A DNA stretch of 8,771 nucleotides from Brumimicrobium sp965659845. Its GTDB lineage: Bacteria > Bacteroidota > Bacteroidia > Flavobacteriales_D > Crocinitomicaceae. The stretch is from NCBI GenBank assembly GCA_965659845.1, contig CBFHXS010000103.1:1-8771 (forward strand), written 5' to 3'. Positions 7,801 to 8,771 of the stretch are shown here, piece after piece. Below the pieces are notes generated by a model that was not told where the DNA came from, did not search any database, and saw only the letters and a program-made list of their open reading frames with translations. Position 1 is the stretch's first letter. Every line of letters starts with the position of its first letter. Both the position numbers and the translations under genes were made by a program.

Positions 7801-7956
7801 TAACTCCGCATTCAGTTCTTGACTAAGAAATAACTTTACGATTTTTCGTCCTTTCGAACTCGTAATGGTTTCTTCTAACGAATCTTCGGGCAATTCATCA
7901 ACTCTCGCAATAATAGCGAAAAGCTGCATCAAGGCCCTTAGTATTCGTTCACTCAT
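4867..7956 (-). CDS. ABCG-type (ABC-2) transporter with TerB-like and FHA-like N-terminal regions
   Basis: This 1029-residue protein fuses ATPase and membrane domain in ABCG order, so a dimer would make the full transporter. Residues 1-160 are helical and resemble two TerB-like segments (about 5-65 and 86-155) separated by a lysine-rich linker (71-80). Residues 185-245 look FHA-like (V-N-L-N-G, then P-G-S-T-I-R), a weaker call. The ATPase (about 258-480) is intact: Walker A GGSGAGKST (292-300), Q339, signature SGGQR (399-403), Walker B VLFVDEP (418-424) and H455. A cysteine cluster C499, C504, C507 follows. Membrane helices lie near 590-612, 630-650, 674-700, 706-726, 736-756 and 985-1011, with the ABCG-like R-W-A-Y-E-A-L motif at 781-787. 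Between helices 5 and 6 is a roughly 230-residue extracytoplasmic region containing C868-x-x-C871. ABCG-type systems are usually exporters; the cargo here is unknown. It starts 17 bases after the small exported-protein gene, with no clear ribosome site. Confidence 0.92.
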   Translation of the reverse strand: MSERILRALMQLFAIIARVDELPEDSLEETITSSKGRKIVKLFLSQELNAELVKQYLSVFDKYLQSHHGIKKKKDGRKKRTSVNSVKILRICSEINKELTQRQKFIVLIRIIEFIQANDQISEQELEFVNTVGDAFNVNKEEYNTIYEFVKASPDSLLDVTNVMYLNAIHSERWKEAKQMKVDGLDGTIGILRIESINLFFFRYLGEDQVNLNGQVVPNDRQHIFTPGSTIRTPKINPIYYSDVISQFLSDDSSENLQFKCDEVEFRFPNGALGLHKIDFAENNGGLIGIMGGSGAGKSTLLNVLNGNYTPSDGKVTINGIDIHHDKYEIEGVIGFISQDDLLIEELTVFENLFYNAQLCFKNMSKNQITRRVIKILQAIGLYDSKDLKVGNPLEKTISGGQRKRLNIALELIREPSVLFVDEPTSGLSSRDSENIMDLLKELALKGKLVFVVIHQPSSEIFKMFDRLLLLDQGGYPIFYGNPIDSVVYFKTEIDHANCEERECPVCGNVNPEQIFNIIEAKVVDEFGNQTSKRKISPKEWNRRFIEAKPDDDTETVNEKPNVLHQIPGKWKQFKVYFLRDVLSKLTNKQYILINTVEAPLLALILGFFVKFFGQTRNGIEYTFENSENLPQFLFISVVVALFLGLTVAAEEIIKDQKILKRESFLNLSKGSYLFSKISIMFIISSFQTLLFVLVGNFILEVRGMWFEYWLILFSTSCFANLLGLNISSTFNSAKVIYILIPIMIIPQLLFSGVIVKFDKLHPIFAKENSVPWIGNVMASRWAYEALAVAQYKRNAFEAPFYSINQQESEASWKRDYWLPELKNQQNIINNYHDDSSKIEIVDNARNILANEVEKEERLYDASLNFVCEGCVDALRSKDWSPENQKTLDSYLKILKKIYKNEVNEAIDKNNALQREMGVDIYKTLKNNYYNDALSDFATNRNDLDKIIQFNGKLIQKADPIYKIPRGRSFLEAHFYSPGKNLFGQYIPTFLANVLMLWFMTLILGVTLYLDFFRKIIEGTEKLISRFKK

Positions 7957-7973
7957 GTGACTAGATTAAGCAT

Positions 7974-8405
7974 TTACTTTAGGAATCCGATCATCATGAC
8001 AACACAACCTGTAATTTTCTTGTTGGTATCCAATTCAGTTTGAACTTTCACTGGAATAGTATTGTCAACTTTGAAATCCCAATATGGGCTGTTAAGATGG
8101 TCTTTGTTGGTGAAAAGAACATTGTCTTCCATATCAAGAATCGTGAAAATAGCATAGTCATCTTCTGTACCTGCTGAGGCAGCTATACGGTATACAGAAC
8201 CTCCATATAAGGTAGTGCTAAACTCGGCTTTTTCATTGTCGAGAAAAGCAGTGTAGACTTGACCATCTGAAACGAAGATTCGTCCTTCATCATTTTTAAC
8301 TAAGTAACTTTCTACTATTCGATAAATTGAATCACAATCCTGTGCTTTCACGCTGTAAGCGCTCAATACAGTAAATATCAATCCTAATAAAAATATCTTT
8401 TTCAT
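7974..8405 (-). CDS. Small exported protein of unknown function
   Basis: This is a 143-residue protein with a clear Sec signal peptide: M-K-K, a hydrophobic core (4-17), and a V-K-A cleavage site giving a mature start at Q22. No lipobox cysteine sits at the cleavage point, so a free periplasmic or secreted protein is expected. The mature part looks beta-rich, with Y-G-G-S-V-Y-R-I-A-A (67-76), I-L-D-M-E-D-N-V-L-F (89-98) and a C-terminal T-G-C-V-V-M-M-I-G. This pattern loosely recalls PPC-type beta-sandwich domains, but I would not assign that family. Its only cysteines after export, C24 and C134, are placed so that they could join the two ends by a disulfide. I chose the ATG at 8405; an upstream TTG at 8435 would put ten charged residues before the signal. 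It sits 17 bases before the ABC transporter gene and 47 after the partial gene, so it is probably co-expressed with both. Confidence 0.8.
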   Translation of the reverse strand: MKKIFLLGLIFTVLSAYSVKAQDCDSIYRIVESYLVKNDEGRIFVSDGQVYTAFLDNEKAEFSTTLYGGSVYRIAASAGTEDDYAIFTILDMEDNVLFTNKDHLNSPYWDFKVDNTIPVKVQTELDTNKKITGCVVMMIGFLK

Positions 8406-8452
8406 TGCTTTATGCTTTAATGCTTGTTTTCTCAATCTAATTCTTTTAATAT

Positions 8453-8771
8453 CTATCCTTCCGTTGTGTTTGTCACAGATGTTCTAATCTCACTAACTTT
8501 AGCAATTATCTTCTCTGCTAATTCTTCGGAAATCTCAATCTTCATCTCGCTGCTGATTGTAGTAACCTTAGATTCTTCATTTGTTGTAGGCTCAACAAAT
8601 TCATACGTTACTTTTATTTCTTTGAATAACTCATTCAGTGATTCGAAATGTGAAATGTAAGTGTCGTTCTGACCTTCATTGTTGAATTTTTGAAGAAGTT
8701 CAATAATGGTTTCAAGTGATTGCTTCTGCTGACCTATACGTTGAAGTATTTTCGATTCTTTACTTTCTTTA
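8453..8771 (-). CDS. C-terminal part of an unrecognised hydrophilic protein, cut by the window edge
   Basis: A minus-strand frame is open from the right edge for 105 codons and ends in TAG at 8453-8455; its start lies outside the window. The visible part is hydrophilic and rich in Lys, Glu, Ser and Thr. It begins with a likely amphipathic helix (K-I-L-Q-R-I-G-Q-Q-K-Q-S-L-E-T-I-I-E-L-L) with heptad-like spacing of hydrophobics, and later has a second helical stretch (E-I-S-E-E-L-A-E-K-I-I-A-K-V). There are no cysteines, no membrane segment and no motif I recognise. It precedes the small exported-protein gene by 47 bases on the same strand with no terminator-like hairpin between, so it is probably the upstream member of the transporter operon. 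Coding is supported by the open frame, operon order and sensible amphipathic composition rather than by homology. Confidence 0.65.
   Translation of the reverse strand, partial: KESKESKILQRIGQQKQSLETIIELLQKFNNEGQNDTYISHFESLNELFKEIKVTYEFVEPTTNEESKVTTISSEMKIEISEELAEKIIAKVSEIRTSVTNTTEG

Noticed and set aside
7974..8405. Small exported protein as a lipoprotein
   Set aside because: The cysteine after the hydrophobic core is preceded by K-A-Q-D, not a lipobox; a normal V-K-A signal peptidase I site fits better.
8424..8660. Plus-strand open frame of 78 codons with a hydrophobic, membrane-like product
   Set aside because: It starts at a TTG and is antisense to the minus-strand partial gene. Hydrophobic product is the expected complement of the Lys/Glu-rich helices on the other strand, and the minus frame fits the operon order.

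Overview
The window is AT-rich, densely coded and almost entirely explained by protein genes. It looks like the chromosome of a Bacteroidota bacterium, plausibly a marine or Cytophagales-like lineage. The signs are a Bacteroidota-style radC, a DUF1569 (DinB-like) protein, an LTA-synthase-like membrane phosphotransferase in an apparently Gram-negative setting, a TerB/FHA-like/ABCG fusion transporter, very few Shine-Dalgarno sequences, and one match to the TAnnTTTG -7 promoter box of this phylum. The lineage call is inference from protein style, not from a marker gene.

Layout. Positions 1-225 hold no recognisable gene and probably carry the radC leader. radC (226-918) is the only plus-strand gene. 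It converges on ung with only 4 bases between the stop codons. Everything else is on the minus strand. Read in the direction of transcription, from the right edge leftward, it forms two groups. Group A is a 3'-partial-only hydrophilic gene cut by the window edge (8453-8771), a small exported protein (7974-8405) and a 1029-residue ABCG-type transporter (4867-7956), with gaps of 47 and 17 bases. Group B is an LTA-synthase/sulfatase-fold membrane enzyme (2908-4800), a diacylglycerol/lipid kinase (2045-2911), a DUF1569 protein (1593-2045) and uracil-DNA glycosylase (923-1588). The junctions in group B are a 4-base ATGA overlap, a 1-base TGATG overlap and a 4-base gap, so these genes are almost certainly co-transcribed and partly translationally coupled.

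The 66 bases between the groups contain a weak hairpin with a T-rich tail just after the transporter stop, and a TATTTTTG box just before the phosphotransferase start. The two groups may therefore be separate or semi-separate transcription units.

Functionally, group B has a clear logic for its first two genes. Enzymes of the LtaS/OpgB/EptA type transfer a phospholipid head group and release diacylglycerol, and a lipid kinase can recycle that diacylglycerol to phosphatidic acid. ung and DUF1569 appear to be passengers, or at least have no evident link. Group A looks like an envelope-directed export module with unknown cargo. Its transporter has an added N-terminal regulatory region, a cysteine cluster between ATPase and membrane domain, and an unusually large loop between the last two membrane helices. 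This module and the lipid-recycling pair are the parts most worth a second look. I see no mobile element, CRISPR array, tRNA, rRNA or clear horizontal-transfer signature.
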